The notes: generated by a model not told the origin, from the sequence alone. DNA of 64,000 nucleotides from Pleurodeles waltl (GCF_031143425.1 NC_090447.1:844693760-844757759); one strand, 5' to 3'. Positions 23,796-36,559 are shown, numbered from the stretch's first letter. Program-made: numbers and translations.

Positions 23796-24294
23796 GTGGT
23801 ATGTGATGCCCACAATGTCATAGCTGATATAGTGTCAAAATGTCCAGGGAGCACACATGATGCATTTATATTCTGGCACAGTGGGATACAACAACACCTA
23901 GAACATGGGGAGTTTGGTGAAGGATATGTATTAGGTACTGTGTAGTACACAACAATGTCATAAATACATTTCAATGCATACCCATGTGCAGCCATGCTTA
24001 TATCTGCTGTTTTGTTCCACAGGTGACAGTGCATATGCTCTGAGGCCATGGATACTCACCCCATATCTAACACCTGCCAATCAAAATGGGAGGCACTACA
24101 ACATTGGACATCGGTGAACCAGAACTGTCATTGAGAGGACCTTTGGCATGTTAAAGTTACGTTTTATATGCCTGCACAAAAGTGGAGGTGCACTCCAGTG
24201 TGCCATCCTACACAACATAGCAACCAGATGTGGGCTCCATCTCACCCTAGATGACACAGACTCAGAGGAGGAGGAGCAGGAGCCACCACAATGA
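23796..24294 (+). pseudogene. HARBI1-like transposase, C-terminal half, with an intact-looking intron
   Basis: The first exon (23796-23934), after an AG acceptor, reads VCDAHNVIADIVSKCPGS and THDAFIFWHSGI. An 88-bp intron with GT..AG borders (23935-24022) restores the frame into GDSAYALRPWILTPY, which contains the second catalytic Asp. Then comes VIERTFGMLKLRFICLHKSG (catalytic Glu) and CAILHNIATRCG, and an acidic EEEEQEPP end with a stop at 24292-24294. Lesions are an in-frame TGA at 24115-24117, an in-frame gap after KSGGALQ where family members have about a dozen more residues, and loss of the N-terminal half including the first Asp. It is convergent with the Myb/SANT gene. Confidence 0.82.
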
Positions 24295-24556
24295 CAGCCT
24301 GGGGATGGTAGCGTCACAATAGAGAGCAGATGGAGACGGGACCACATAGCAACTCACCACTTTGGCAGGTACGTGGAAACTGTTACAGCACTCACAAATG
24401 TAAGACACACATAGCCAGATTGTGCAAAACAAAACTTTCCTTTAATGTCAGGAGTGTATAATGGAAATGTTGGCGTCTAGCTGGCAGTAAAGAAGTGAAA
24501 TGTAACAAAGTCTGATACATTAATATCATGTGCCTCAGGCTAAACCCAGGGAGACA

Positions 24557-26212
24557 TCACACCCTCCTACGGCTTCGTCCGCCATGGCCAGTGCCTGCTT
24601 GGTCCCCTGATGTCTGGCGGGCACTGCTACTATGCAGGATGCAGGCATCTGAGGCAGAAACGCTGCTTACGGTTGATATGTCCTGACTGTCCTGAGGGGT
24701 GTCACCAATACCTCTTGCTGCCTGGGAGGTATGTATGAGGTCAACTGCAGCAGTAATGTGCCCTAGTCCCCTTGCCACATCTCCGGCAAAATGGCCTAGT
24801 TCCACCTGGAGCTTGACAGTGTGCCTTGACAGGCAGGTAGTTGGAGTGGCTAGGAGGCCAATGGATAGACTGAGCCGGTACAAACGTGCAGCTGTGTTGC
24901 ACTCTCTGCTCCTTGCATGGGCCTGATCCGCAACCATTTCCCTACACAGGTCATTGATGGCGGTGGTGAGGTTGACCATGTTGGTGTTCAAGGTGGATAA
25001 TTGTCTCTCAACATTTCCAAATCCTTGTTTGAGGGTCTGTTGCTTTCTGTTCCGGTTCATCATCCGCATTTGTTTGTTTTGCAGGCGGTGACTGCTCAGT
25101 AGGGATGCCTCCAGTCCAAGGAATTGTTCTGTTGTGACATCCCCCTCACCTGCACCATGTGTTCGATTATGCCTTCTACGCCCAGACCCAGCTGTTCACA
25201 GTGGCCGACTCCCACCCATCTGTAGCCTCGATGTCAGGTTTCCTGCCTCATTGTCCACATCTGTCTCTTCTGTGGTCTCACATGTATGGTGGGCAATCGG
25301 TGTGGTACTGCACTCCCCTGCGGAAATGCCGACTGCCTCGTCTGCTGTCATGGTGGCATTGTCATCTCCCTCCACACTAGGGTCATCGGTGGATACTTGA
25401 GGGAGACCTGTGGGACACAGGGGATACACTGTCAGTGCCTCTCAGATGTGTGGCGTGTCAAAATAAATATTTCTAAACAGTTGGACTACTGTACTACATT
25501 ACCCATAATGCACTGTCCTTGAGGTTGGCATATAGGCATGGAACAAATTTGGATGATGCATGCTTTTGTGGACTGTGGTTGTGTGCATGGTGCCTTGAAT
25601 AGTGTAAATAAGTGAGATTTGCTACTTACTTTTGGAGGTTCTAGGTGCTGAACTCTCCAGGTCCCCAATTCCTACCACAGCCTCTGGCTCCAGAGTGGTC
25701 TCCACCATGCTCTCAATTGCTGTGGGTGGTGGTACTGTGGATGGTCCTCCACCTGCTCCATGTGCCTCCTTCAACCGCTCTGCCACTCTTTCCTTGGTTC
25801 TGGACCTGAGGTCATACCATCTTTTGCGCACCTCCTCGATGGTGCGATGGCTGACTCCTATGGCATTAATCTTGCTCTGTATGTCCAGCCAAATCTTCTT
25901 TTTTTTTGTGTCAGGGACACTCATTGCTACCTTGCCAAACGGGACCTCATGGTGTAGGCAGCACTCCTCAGTCAGGACCTCCATGTCTTTGTCAGAGAAT
26001 TTGAGCTTTCTCTTCCTCCCTGCAGTGGCTGCCTCCTTAGTTTGACTTGCCATGGCTGCAGTTGATCCTCTCAGCTGGGCGTGCCTCTGCTGTATGTGCT
26101 GGCTAGACTCCTCCCACTTCCATGGGGGATACTTCCTGGTTCTGAGGTCATCATCCAGCACCAGGAAGTGTGTTTTCTCTTTTCTTTTGCACCTGTTCGC
26201 TAATTGCGACAC
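24557..26212 (-). pseudogene. Myb/SANT-like DNA-binding protein of Harbinger element 2
   Basis: Exon 1 (25622-26212) encodes a Myb/SANT domain: a basic GRKRKLKFSDKDMEVLTEEC start, KKIWLDIQSKINAIGVSHRT, EEVRKRWYDLRSRTKERV and a proline-rich linker ending with a splice site near 25622. The likely functional start is the internal Met of MASQTKEAATAG. Later exons contain GLPQVSTDDPSVEGDDN (25196-25429) and, after a frame change near 25195, a coiled-coil-like tail (24557-25069) with QGFGNVERQLSTLNTNMVNL and a Ser/Thr/Arg-rich end. It would bind the element's ends and partner HARBI1. The domain is the most intact in this element. Confidence 0.8.
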
Positions 26213-26351
26213 AGTCGCAATTTGCGATTCTGTGACACACCCATGTGCAATTTAGGAAATCGCAACGACGTTTTGCGAGTCGGAAAAGGCGAATCGCAAT
26301 GAGTTGCTATTTCCGACTCGCAATTTTTTAGCTTTGTACGTGTGGCCCTAA

Positions 26352-29300
26352 GTTCCTTGGTCTATTTTCTTCTGGCTCCTTTGGTATCACTTATCATTTC
26401 CCTTTTACCTATTTTTTGTAGTGTGGCAGGTCTAGCAACTCGCAGGCACGTAAAGCAACCTGATCCTCTAACATCTCTTTAGTCATTTCCTCTTTCTTCT
26501 CTTCTTCTTCCTTTATTTTGTGTTGGCATGATCCTTTCCTACCTCTTTTCTCCATTTTTAAAATGCGTTGTTGCATCAAATATTTTGGCTAGCAAAGATT
26601 ACAAATTGTTTACTTATTTCAGTTTTACCTGTACAAATATATTGTGGCTGATAGTGATATTACTAAAGAGCTACCATTGTTAAAGGCTTCCCAGGATGTG
26701 GTGGAGGGCGACCAGGCAAATGACCAGGGCCTATGGGGAACACAAAAGGTGACTGCTGAGGCGAGTGAAGAGTCAAGTTTTTTATTCTCAATAAAAACTG
26801 CTGTATTTGTTAAGGTAACCTTTCCTTTCCCCAATATGTGACCTGTTAGCCCTACCCCAACACTTTTGTAAAGTTATCTGTGTTCTTGTGCTTTTCTATC
26901 TCTACCCCTAAGCCATCTATTTTAATGGATAAATGAAGTAACTGTTTAGCTGTCCATTAGCCAACTACAATACCCATATCTACCATCTACTACCTATGAC
27001 TAATGTCCAGTGCCACATTTGTCTCATGCCTTCTTCCGACAATTCTTCTTAAGTTATGCCTTTCACAAGTTTCTATTCTACCTTTTATCAACTATCTATC
27101 TAAACCATCCATATCCAAAGTACCTAACTGTAGTCCAAGCTTTGGCCCGAAGTCAATCTTACATGAGAGAATAATATCTGCACCCTGTTTCTATGTCAGG
27201 AACTAACTAATTATGTGCTTGCAAAGGGCACAGTTATCATGTTTTTTTCTTCTGGCTTTAGAACATCCTTTTACTCTTGTCAGAGGTTGGCCACAGTATG
27301 AAGATGAAAACCAAAAGTAAGACCCGGTGAGGGTGAGCTGCTTGGCTTCTCCAGACAAAGATTGAGCCATTATGGCAAGTTACGCTAGCTGGGGCACTAG
27401 AGAAAGAGAAGGAGGCATAAGAAACATCTGTTTCGGAGGTGATAGGATCTTATCAGAACCATCGAGGGCAGTCAGGACACACCCCTCCAAGCAGCCAGCC
27501 AAACCTCTCCTTCTCCCACATCCACATAGGCCTTTCTCCACAAAATACTGAAGTGTATTGAGGACATTAAAAAAGGGCAAGCAAAAACTAGTAGGGCCCA
27601 ATAAGACTTTGTAATAAAACTGATTATTTTGTAGGCTTATTTTCTATAGAGTGGGAGTGATTCTGTGTTGTGGACAGAGTCAGTGGTGAGAGTTGTGGAA
27701 GGGTATTGTGTTTTGCAGGGCTTATGGAAGGGGAGGGTCTGTTGCAGGCAGAGTGGGTGGTGAGTTGTGGAAGGGGTATGGTGCTTTAAGGGTTCAGTGA
27801 GGAGGAGGGTCTGTTGTGGGATGAGGGAGGAGGAGGGCCTGTTACGTGTGGAGTGATTTAAAATAATTATTTATTTTTATTAAACTAATAGATTTGAATA
27901 GCTTAGTATTATTATTATTCTGCTCATTTTACTGTATCTTCTTTGTCAATTAAAATCTAAGACCAGGACTCTCCAACTATCTACCAACAGAGGCTGAACC
28001 TAGAATCTGGCCTATGTCAACTAAATGTTCCAATTGTCCATCTCTGTCATCATCACTCTCTACCTGATAACCAGGCTGCACCACCTAGACCACCCTCCTG
28101 TGATCAGTGTTAGAAAAGTGATGACCATGCCCAACATTAGTTCTCCTCTTGGCTTGATGTAATTGATCAGTACCCACCCTCCCATCAGTAAAAGCTACCC
28201 TTTCCTATGCAGTCACCACTTATGTATAATTACAGCCCATAAAATAGAAATGTAATCTTAGTCATACTGCCAAACCCCAACAAAGTCATGCCCTCCTACC
28301 AATTCTTCCTACCTGAGTAGAAGAAATATATTGTCTGCCACCTCCATCAAAAGGCTCAATATGATGCAGGTTGTTTGCAAATTAACTTATTGAGGGTATC
28401 CTAAGAAGCCCGAACTTTGATGATGTCACTACCAGGTTGTTCCTATTGGAATGCAACAGGTGATGATGTATCAGCCAAGGATAAAATAGACAACACGATA
28501 AAAACGAAAAGAGAAAAGAGTGGGAAATCCAAGACAGAGACCAGCATAAATTAACGCAGTGTATAGACTAGAATTTTACAAAAGTAAGAGTAATGAATAA
28601 TTAATTTCAGATGGGATGAGGTAGCTTAGCTATTGTAGAATTATCATGTAGATTTATTCTCCCTATGGCATAGATTGTGGTAAAAAGTGCACACCAGCTA
28701 TTCCCAGATTAACACCGCTGTATAATACATTTTCTCCATTATATTTGCCTTTTCTTACTAAAGTAAGAGGGGTGGTTTGGTCAAATTTACAAGTTTTGGT
28801 AACCTCTCCCTTGGACAGATTTAGTGTTGTGTACAACATATCCACACCAGCAAGTATGAATCTGTTGATGATGAATAAATCACAGCACAACAGATTGTAG
28901 AGGGTAGAGGGTTAGGGATTTCATGAATGGATGGGTGGGGAAATTGCAGAAAGGTGAGAGCAAGATAACCACAGCCTTCACCAGCTCTAGCAGGACATCA
29001 CATCTGTTACTGAAGGAAGATGTCAGTTGAGTTAACCTATTCAGACAGGCCACAGATTCTCCAGTTAGTTACTTAGGGTGGAATGCAAAATAGGGAGGAC
29101 TCACACAGTTTAAAACATATTTCTGAGAAAAGTTAAGAAAAATGTAACTTTGAAAATGGTGCAACTACATTCTTCTGGCACTGTCTGTGTTGAGAGGTGA
29201 GCTAAACTACAGAGCTGGAGCACTATGTAGGATCCTTGCAGAAGAGAATACCTGTGGAGTGAAAAAAGAAAAGTACAATATTGGTGAATTAAGGTAAGTA

Positions 29301-29690
29301 ATGGTATATTCGCACCCTTGCCATGCACTAGTAATTACCTCAAAATTTCATCACTCATTACATGTTCTACGACACCATTGATAACATCACTGCAACATCT
29401 GAAATGACAGAATTTGTGACAACACTATGTATGGCAGTGTGTGAGTTGTTGTTACTTTAGGGCACAAGTTATATTTGTTTCAGAAGACTATAACTGGTGA
29501 ATTTCAGTGTTTTTTTTTAAATTGTATGTTTTAACTGACATTTTCACCTAACTATAACATCATTTTAAACTTTGATTTTTCAGTGAAGTTCTAGGGTTTT
29601 GTAATGTTAGGTAAGATGTTGATTGCGTGCAGGACATGGCCAATCTCAGCATATACATTTTCTAATAAAAAATCAATGTTCTTTCTTATT
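26352..29690. other. No gene recognised; contains a weak tandem repeat
   Basis: The interval holds only short frames without family resemblance. About 29340-29660 looks like part of an interspersed repeat (ATCTGAAATGACAGAATTTG and AGTGAAGTTCTAGGGTTTTG segments), a recognition I cannot test here. Confidence 0.5.
27660..27860 (+). repeat. Degenerate G-rich minisatellite, about 70-bp period
   Basis: Phrases such as GAGGGTCTGTTG, AGAGTTGTGGAAGGG and GGTGAG recur about three times with indels, in the order gTCTGTTGtgGacagAGTgagTGGTGAGttGTGGAAGGG. The G-rich strand is plus. Confidence 0.6.
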
Positions 29691-30212
29691 GATTTGAAAT
29701 GTCCTTTAAACTCAATTATGCTTGCTGTTTTCCATGGTTCTAGTAGACACAGACACCATTTAATTCAGTGTAGCATGTTTCCACATTTCTGGAAAGAATA
29801 GTCTCATTTTCAGTGTTGGCAACTTCAGGCAGCATCATAGGAGAATAAGGAACTCGGTATTGTATTCATGAATATCTTCTCCTCAAGGATGTCTTGCTCT
29901 TTCTCAAGCAGAAGATCCTTTATACTGTCATAGATCCACTGCAAATTCACAGCAACATGTGAAAAATAGTGTTTTGCGGAAAGCTACAACTTTCTTTCAC
30001 ATGAATAAGTTCCTTAGACTTGTATTGAGAACAAACATACATTAATTCTATTAAGTTTCATGTCATTAGGTTCCAACTGACCCTTTTCCAGTGAGAGTTC
30101 TGGTCAGCTGAAATGGCAATTGCCTTTTGATTATTTTAGGTGATGCTTACTATTTTTGCATTAAACACATTTTAGACTGACCAGCCTCCTGATGTGTTGT
30201 GTTTCATTTATG
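29691..30212 (+). repeat. Dispersed repeat copy 2 (pairs with 3605-4095)
   Basis: It has the same order of landmarks as copy 1: CTCAATTATGCTTGCTG, ATCTTCTCCTCAAGGATGTC, ATTAGGTTCCAACTGACCC, TTTTGATTATTTTAGG, and TGATGTGTTGTGTTTCATTT at the right. It lies about 26 kb downstream in the same orientation. It is non-coding. Confidence 0.6.
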
Positions 30213-33200
30213 ACAGTTGTGCTGGTGGTAGAAAGCAAATCAAAGCCATATTTAAGAAATACAGCATGCCGTTCTCCTCTGCTGCTTTGGCACACATACA
30301 GGTTGCCTAGCACCATGCACACACCTTTGCACTATAGTGCAAGGGAGTGTGCATAATGTCGAGCATAGGTTATGTAGTGGAAGGAAGTCCTTTTGGTATA
30401 AAATGCTATGCTTTGATATTGCTTTTAAACACTTTTATGTCTTTGTAAATGTGTTGTACAGTGCAGCACGCATGCAAAGTACATAGGTTTTGAAAGAATT
30501 TTCTTGAACTTTATGCTTACCTCAGGGAAATGTACATTCTGGGAGCAAATCATTGTCTATCAATGCTAGTAGAAAGGGATTTGTGTCAAAACCCATGGGT
30601 GGTTGCATGGGAATGCCCATGTGCCATTCATTGAACACCCCGTGACACAAATTAGTGCACAGTAGCACGTTGCGCTACTTTGTTTTGCTTTAATGCTACA
30701 TTTCCCATGAAAATCAGGCATTGTGATGGAAAGTAAATCCCATTACAGCTTTTTAAACCAGGTTTGGGTCACTTTTGTCATGCAAACCAAAGTCACGTGA
30801 TGGTTAATCCCACCCATGGTTTATTTTGTGTAATATGGCTCTTAGCCATAGGTATTTAGAGATTGTTCCAAATTGGTGATAAGCATTAGACTGTATTTGC
30901 TGTAGTGTTTCATTTTCAGTACCTATTCATGATGGTCAAATAAAGCAATTCAATCAAGAACCAATCCCGCTTGATAGATGCATGATCAGAGAAAGGAAAT
31001 TATTGAGTCCTGACATTGAACAAGCAATTGACTATCCGTGTATAATTGACTCATACAAATCGTGAGTGGTCACAAAGAGTGCAAGCTCCATTGATGAGGT
31101 GTTTTATGACATAGGAAAGCAGGGCTAACAACTATATTCATGTGCACACTTTCTGATTTCTTATTTGGGTGATGAAAGAGTTGAATTAATCGAACCACTG
31201 AAAAGTAAAATTCGCTGGGGTTACCAAGCAATTAGAACGTCAATAAAGCTGTCAATGACAGTAATGTTTCTTTCATCTTAGTAACTGGCCCTGCATATAT
31301 TAAAAGGTGAACTTTAGCAGGTTGTAATTAGCTTTCCCACTTCTTCACACACAGTGTCTGCAGCAGTTTTGGGATCTTGGGTTCTTGGATCTTAAAAAGG
31401 TGAAGAGCTGGATCAATATTATTATATCATTTAGCACAGTGGACAATGGTTGCTTGTCACTCAAACCTTTAGAGATGTGCTGCATTTGGCTTGAAATGCA
31501 GAAACATTTGGTGACATTTCTAAGGTAATCAACCGAGCGTAGAACAGCAACATGCACATAGTAACATAAAAACATAATTAAAAGATAAAAGACACAATAA
31601 AGCAATCAAAACATGAATGCAACACAACAGTAAAACACAATATTGCATGTGATAATGGAGCACAAAAGCACAACAGTACATAAAGTAAACCATAACCACA
31701 ACAAAATGCCACACAACAAACAGGCACAAACCTTTTGTTAGACATCACTATCTCCAGAAAACTGCTTTCATATATGGTGGTAAAAGGTGATTGCATCAAG
31801 CACTGCTGCAACAAATCACCCAGAGCTTTATGAAAAAGATAGCTTTTTTTAACAAACCTTACCCACCATCTGTTCTTTAGCCAACTGACTGAAACACACT
31901 GGTAAATATGAAATATAATATTCCAAGAGAAAAATGCAAGTGAAGGGAAGAACCAAAGTGGAAAAAAACAAGTGGGGGGAAAATACCACACATCTTAAAT
32001 CCTTAAAAAGAAAACAAAGCTAACGTAAAGGAAAGACAGTACTCAGAATTGTATACAAGGCCTGAAGGAACACATGGAAGAAAGCAAATAGAGGAAAAGG
32101 GCTTATAGTGAAGCATCTAAAACAAAAACCAGCTCCAAATTTACAAAGATAAGATCTAGAAAATGACCCACAGTCAAGATGACTGGCAACCAGAATGCCA
32201 CCCTAAATCAGGTAGTCCTTGAGACATTCCACACTCCTATGGTCTTGTCTGGTATATTTTTTTGATCAATTCAATATAAGGGCTGAGCTTTCTCGCTGCA
32301 GTCTGTCTCCAACTTAGCTAGGAACTGGTTCCATCTTAGCTCATGGATGCTGCCATCTTCTCCATCTCAGACACTTTACATCGCTATGTTCTCTTTTTTT
32401 GCAGAATCACTGTCATGACTGTATTTTAAGCTTTTGTCGTCAGACCTTATCTTTCTAAGAAATGTGATATTGTCCAGTTCTTCAAACAATGACATAGATA
32501 CAACATCTAAGATTACATTTATCTGGGTCAGAAGTTGATTCCACATTATGTCAAGGATAAATAACAACCTACGCAAATGTTGCATGAAAAAAATGAAGTA
32601 TGAATTGGCATCTTTGGATCCATAACACACTGTCAGAAATGTATATTTTGATGTTCATAATCTAGGTCAGACATTCCAATTTCTGATAAAATTTAGGCTA
32701 TAAGGACTAGCATTCGCTCCTTTGGTAGAGAGGCCCTTCACCCAGATTATCACCCGAGATCCTGACAGAAACAATCTCACCTACCAACCCCACAATCCAC
32801 ACTTCGCAGATGGCTCATATTACCTAAAGCCTATAGCTGATAGAGCCCAGTCTCAGAGGAAAACCGATTGACTGCTACCACAGTGTGTTCTTGCCCTTTG
32901 CAGGAAATACTGTCTTCATGTCTCTGCTGGATAAAGACAGCTTTTGTTGTCAACAAGGTATGCAGTTTATCCCTTCTCCTGGAGAAACCTTAGATTGCAA
33001 GCTTCTCTGCCTCTCGTGATCTCAGGGTATAGCACATAGAAACAGGCACATTTTAAATGATATTTTAGCAATACTGAAAATGTTCATTTTATTATCATTA
33101 CGTGTAACATGTCTCATTGCTTTTTTATAGTGTTTGTAGTTATTTTAGTTGGACAGTGTGTGTGATACTGTGAATAACGAAAGTAGGTTGTCACTGCTTT

Positions 33201-33655
33201 CATTGTGCCATTTATCCCTTCCTGGGATTGTTAGTAGCACAAAAGCAATACTTATATGTCAATTATATATTGAATAGTGTCTTGTGTGGCTACAATAACT
33301 TGCCTGTCACACTCAATGCTGGTGTATTCAACTAAGTTCAACTGTGTCACCCATGAGTGGGAACAGCTATGCCAAAGTTGTAGCTTATGCCACAGTTGGC
33401 AACCCACATGGGACTCATATTTTACAGCTACGCCTTGAGTAGGTTTCACTTGTCAAACATATCTAAACCATTATTAGATCAGTACAGAGATGTCTGTACT
33501 AATCATGGTCACCTCCACTTGGGAAATAGGGAGCACCTATTTCCATAGGCTTGTCAAGCTTAACTCATAAAAGGTTGTTCCCCATATTGTGGACTTTCTA
33601 ATTCTTTGATGCGAATCACATATTGAATCCATTTACCATGACAGCACCTATTATT
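30213..33655. other. No gene recognised
   Basis: AT-rich DNA without supported coding sequence. A 5' LTR of the plus-strand spuma-like ERV should lie somewhere before 33.7 kb, but I could not match any stretch to the LTR at 56998-57973. Confidence 0.5.
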
Positions 33656-33659
33656 ACAG

Positions 33660-34642
33660 AGGCCAATTACAGGGACGCAGTTACTTAACACCTCAAAGCA
33701 TGAGGTGTCCCTGATAAAGGAGGAACAGTTACTTTCATAAAAGCTGCACCTTCAGCATATGCATTTGAGACCTTTTACCCCTGGGTGGCGTTCAAGCCCC
33801 ATGATGCTACCTCAAGGCAGTTTCATGACTGCATGGTGGTAGATCCCCCTGTACATTATAGGGCCTACTAGGAATTAAAAATCCCTTTAACATACCATAT
33901 TATAGTTTAATGACTACATGGTGGAAGATCCCAGTATACGTTATGGGGCCTGCTAGGAAATTCAAAATCCCTTTAACATGCCAAGAAAACCAAAATTGAT
34001 TTGGCGGCCATTTGCCTAATACACAGAGACATGTGCATCTAGGGCCCATTAGCATTGAAGGAGCCTTGTGGCCAGTATTAGCTGGGTATTAGCTCCCTCT
34101 CCCATGCAGAGGTAGTAGTGGTCTTAAAGTATACAGTCTCCCTATACAGGAGGCACGTACAGTTTGTGCAACGTACCCTGAGCTGCAGACCTGCTGTCAC
34201 AGCAGGACCTGCTGTTCCTGCACAAATACACACCATTAGTCCACAGACTAATAAAGCTATCATAGGAAAAGCACCCAAAGTGCCCATGAAGAATGATAAA
34301 ATTACTTTACGGATTTCTCGCAAGACCAACTAGTTAGGAGCAGTGTATCTGTGCACTACCCCCCAAGACAAACACAAATGTCTGTGGAATGTAATGGTGC
34401 CTCCCATAGAGGAATGTAACTCCTGGCAAAACATCTTTGCATGCATCTATACCAGTACACATGGTACGTCTTCATTGACGGTCCTCCTTGATCTACTTAG
34501 ACAAGTACAGAATGAGCACGGAGCTGTACCAGCTCTAGTTCTAGGAATGAAGTTAATGGGAAATGTCTCTACAGTTTCTTCTATCAATTCAAACAATATG
34601 AAGGAAGAAGCTTCTGTTCTGGCTATATGTCAAAGACTATAG
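33660..34642 (+). pseudogene. gag: Putative gag remnant of the plus-strand spuma-like ERV
   Basis: Upstream of the protease and RT of this ERV, several plus-strand segments keep a protein-like composition: KAAPSAYAFETFYPWVAFKP and VVDPPVHYRAY near 33735-33870, a proline/alanine segment RPAVTAGPAVPAQIH near 34185, and FACIYTSTHGTSSLTVLLDL with VQNEHGAVPALVLGMKL (34430-34560). Stops and an 85-bp tandem duplication break the frame. Identification as gag is from position only; I recognise no diagnostic motif and see no zinc knuckle, which would fit a spuma-type Gag but is weak evidence. Confidence 0.45.
33820..33989 (+). repeat. 85-bp tandem duplication within the gag-like region
   Basis: Units 33820-33904 and 33905-33989 are direct adjacent copies (GTTTcATGACTgCATGGTGG ... 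CCCTTTAACATacCA) differing by about a dozen substitutions. Because 85 is not a multiple of three it shifts the reading frame. Confidence 0.85.
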
Positions 34643-34670
34643 AGGTTCAGGATCAGCAATGGAAACTACC

Positions 34671-34847
34671 ACAAGACTTCCTCTAGAAGTGTGCTACATT
34701 GCAGCCTCCTGATACACTGAAAACGTTGCAATCCCCGTTGGCTTTTCTAACCTTTGGGCATACTTATTTGTCTCAATACGCAGAGAGAATGAAGCCTCTG
34801 TATGACCTAATTTCCCCAACGTTTTTCTCTAAACAGTGGCTGAAAGT
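34671..34847 (+). repeat. Displaced 177-bp copy of a pol segment
   Basis: This block matches 36357-36533 over exactly 177 bp with about a dozen mismatches and no gap. It encodes part of the pol connection region (HTYLSQYAERMKPLYDLI). Here it lies between the gag-like region and the protease, where it does not belong, so it is a duplicated fragment. Confidence 0.92.
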
Positions 34848-35254
34848 TTAAACCTCTGTTTGTAGAGATACTCTAGGTACTCAACCTATTAGGCCAAAAC
34901 TAAAACTGATACCGAGGGTTAACTTAAAGAGAAATCTGTGACAGAAGGGAAGAAAAAACAAAAGGACAAAGATAAAAGAGGGAATGGATACCTGCTTCTC
35001 GGGAATCCAGTAAGGGTGGGTATAACTTAAGGTGACAACGAAAAAATGTAAAAACCTGACCAATATCAGTGTTCTGATAGCCGTTCTTTATGTTCTTTTT
35101 AGGATACTGAAGGTAAAAACACAGAACAGAAGATCCTAGTTCCGAAGACAGGAGGAGTACAGTAGAAAAGGTAAAGGAGGACACAAGACAGATACCAGTG
35201 TAAAGAGGGAAGAGAAATGATTGGACTCCAGAACCCCAGTGAAAAAGGAGAAAG

Positions 35255-35437
35255 TTGCAGGACTTTGTTAAAAAACATGCTGATCCAATACAAGTGTTAT
35301 TGAAAGACAGGTCTTGGATAAGAGTGCTTCTAGACAGTGCCACAGAAGTCACAATAGTATATCATATGTGTCAGAGGTTTCTGGATGCACATCTAATTGA
35401 TGATTGTGCACAACTCAAAACTCCAGATCAGCACTGA
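35255..35437 (+). pseudogene. pol: Retroviral aspartic protease remnant (plus-strand spuma-like ERV)
   Basis: A short open frame reads SWIRVLLDSATEVTIV, matching the flap-to-active-site pattern of retroviral proteases (hydrophobic-hydrophobic-D-T/S-G-A-hydrophobic-T). The active-site triplet here is DSA rather than DTG or DSG: the Gly is missing, so it is probably inactive. It lies just upstream of RT, consistent with a pol that includes its protease. It is short compared with a full protease and is bounded by stops. Confidence 0.65.
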
Positions 35438-35773
35438 AATCCCCCCAATAGGGTTTAAATTGAAAGGGATATTCCACATACAATCAAAGCAGCCTTAGGA
35501 ACCCAATTATCAGATTATTATGATGTTATCTTGGCAGAAGACTTACCTCCAGCCTTCATTAAGGAAGCACCCAAGAGAGAGGACGTTGAAAGTCTAGCCT
35601 TCTCTACCATATTACCTGAGGACACCTGGGAAATTGATGCCGGTGATGGGCCTCAAGACAGACTCGAGCCGTTTTAGAAATCAAGCGGGTGGGATGAACA
35701 CTCTAGTCCACTCATTATTCCCCAAAGAAGTGAGCCACAACCTCAAACATAATACCCATTAACACCAGAAGCA

Positions 35774-36545
35774 AAATGTGGTATTTAAGCAATATTAGAA
35801 CGATTGCAGTATCAAGGCATAATCCAGCCTTGTCTTTCACCCTTGTATACACCCTATTTTCTTGTCTCTAAACCAGATGGCTCTTACAGGATAGTTTTAG
35901 AATATATGAGTTTGAACTCACATACGAAAATGTATCCATTGCAAAATACACACAGCACAGGTTTAATGACGAATCTGGTGCGGAAAAAATAAAACAGCCA
36001 TGGATATCTCCAATGGGTGCTTCAGTTAAAACGTTGCACCTGAAAGTGAGCTTCTAACGTCTTTCAGTTTTAACAGAGTGCATTTCACATTCCAATGATT
36101 GTCTATGGACTGTAGGAATAGCTCTGTCTGTTTTCAGCATGAATCATGGAGCACTTACAACCAGATCCTGAGGTATTGTCATATATTGATGCTTTTTGCC
36201 TGATGATAACTTAAATCTACACCCTACTATGATAGATACAGTTGTGACTAGATTAGCATCACGTCGCTACAATGTTAATTTAAAGAAATTAAAGATTGAA
36301 TGCCTGTTGGTGACCTTCCATTGAAATGAAATATCTAGGGAGGCCGTGGGTTTAGCACAAGACTTCCTCTAGAAGTGTGCTTCCTTGCAGCCTCCTGATA
36401 CACTGAAAAAGTTGCAATCCCTGTTGGGTTTTCTAAACTTTGGACATACTTATTTGTCTCAATACGCAGAAAGAACGAAGCCTCTGTATGACCTAATTTC
36501 TCCAACGTTTCTCTCTAAACAGTGGCTGAAAGTGCATACTGATAT
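35774..36545 (+). pseudogene. pol: Reverse transcriptase remnant (plus-strand spuma-like ERV)
   Basis: The fingers domain begins LERLQYQGIIQPCLSPLYTP and continues FLVSKPDGSYRIVLEYMSLN (to about 35935), the usual template-grip and substrate region. After stops, the palm motif reads YIDA at 36183-36194, where active enzymes have Y-x-D-D, so the second catalytic Asp is lost. The connection segment (36357-36533) reads LLGFLNFGHTYLSQYAER and PLYDLISPTFLSKQWLK. Its role was copying the RNA genome. Frame breaks and the missing Asp show it is dead. Confidence 0.75.
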
Positions 36546-36559
36546 CTGACGTGCTCTAC

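Larger units (their letters stand above)
23796..26348. mobile_element. Left-truncated Harbinger element 2
   Basis: The right end is defined by a terminal motif GGGCCACACGTACAAAG (minus strand, from 26348), followed by TAA as the likely target duplication. The subterminal 150 bp are full of GCGAGTCGGAAA/TTTGCGAGTC short inverted units. Inside are the HARBI1 C-terminal half (+) and a Myb/SANT gene (-) in convergent order. The left terminal repeat and the HARBI1 N-terminal half are missing, so the copy is truncated. Confidence 0.8.
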
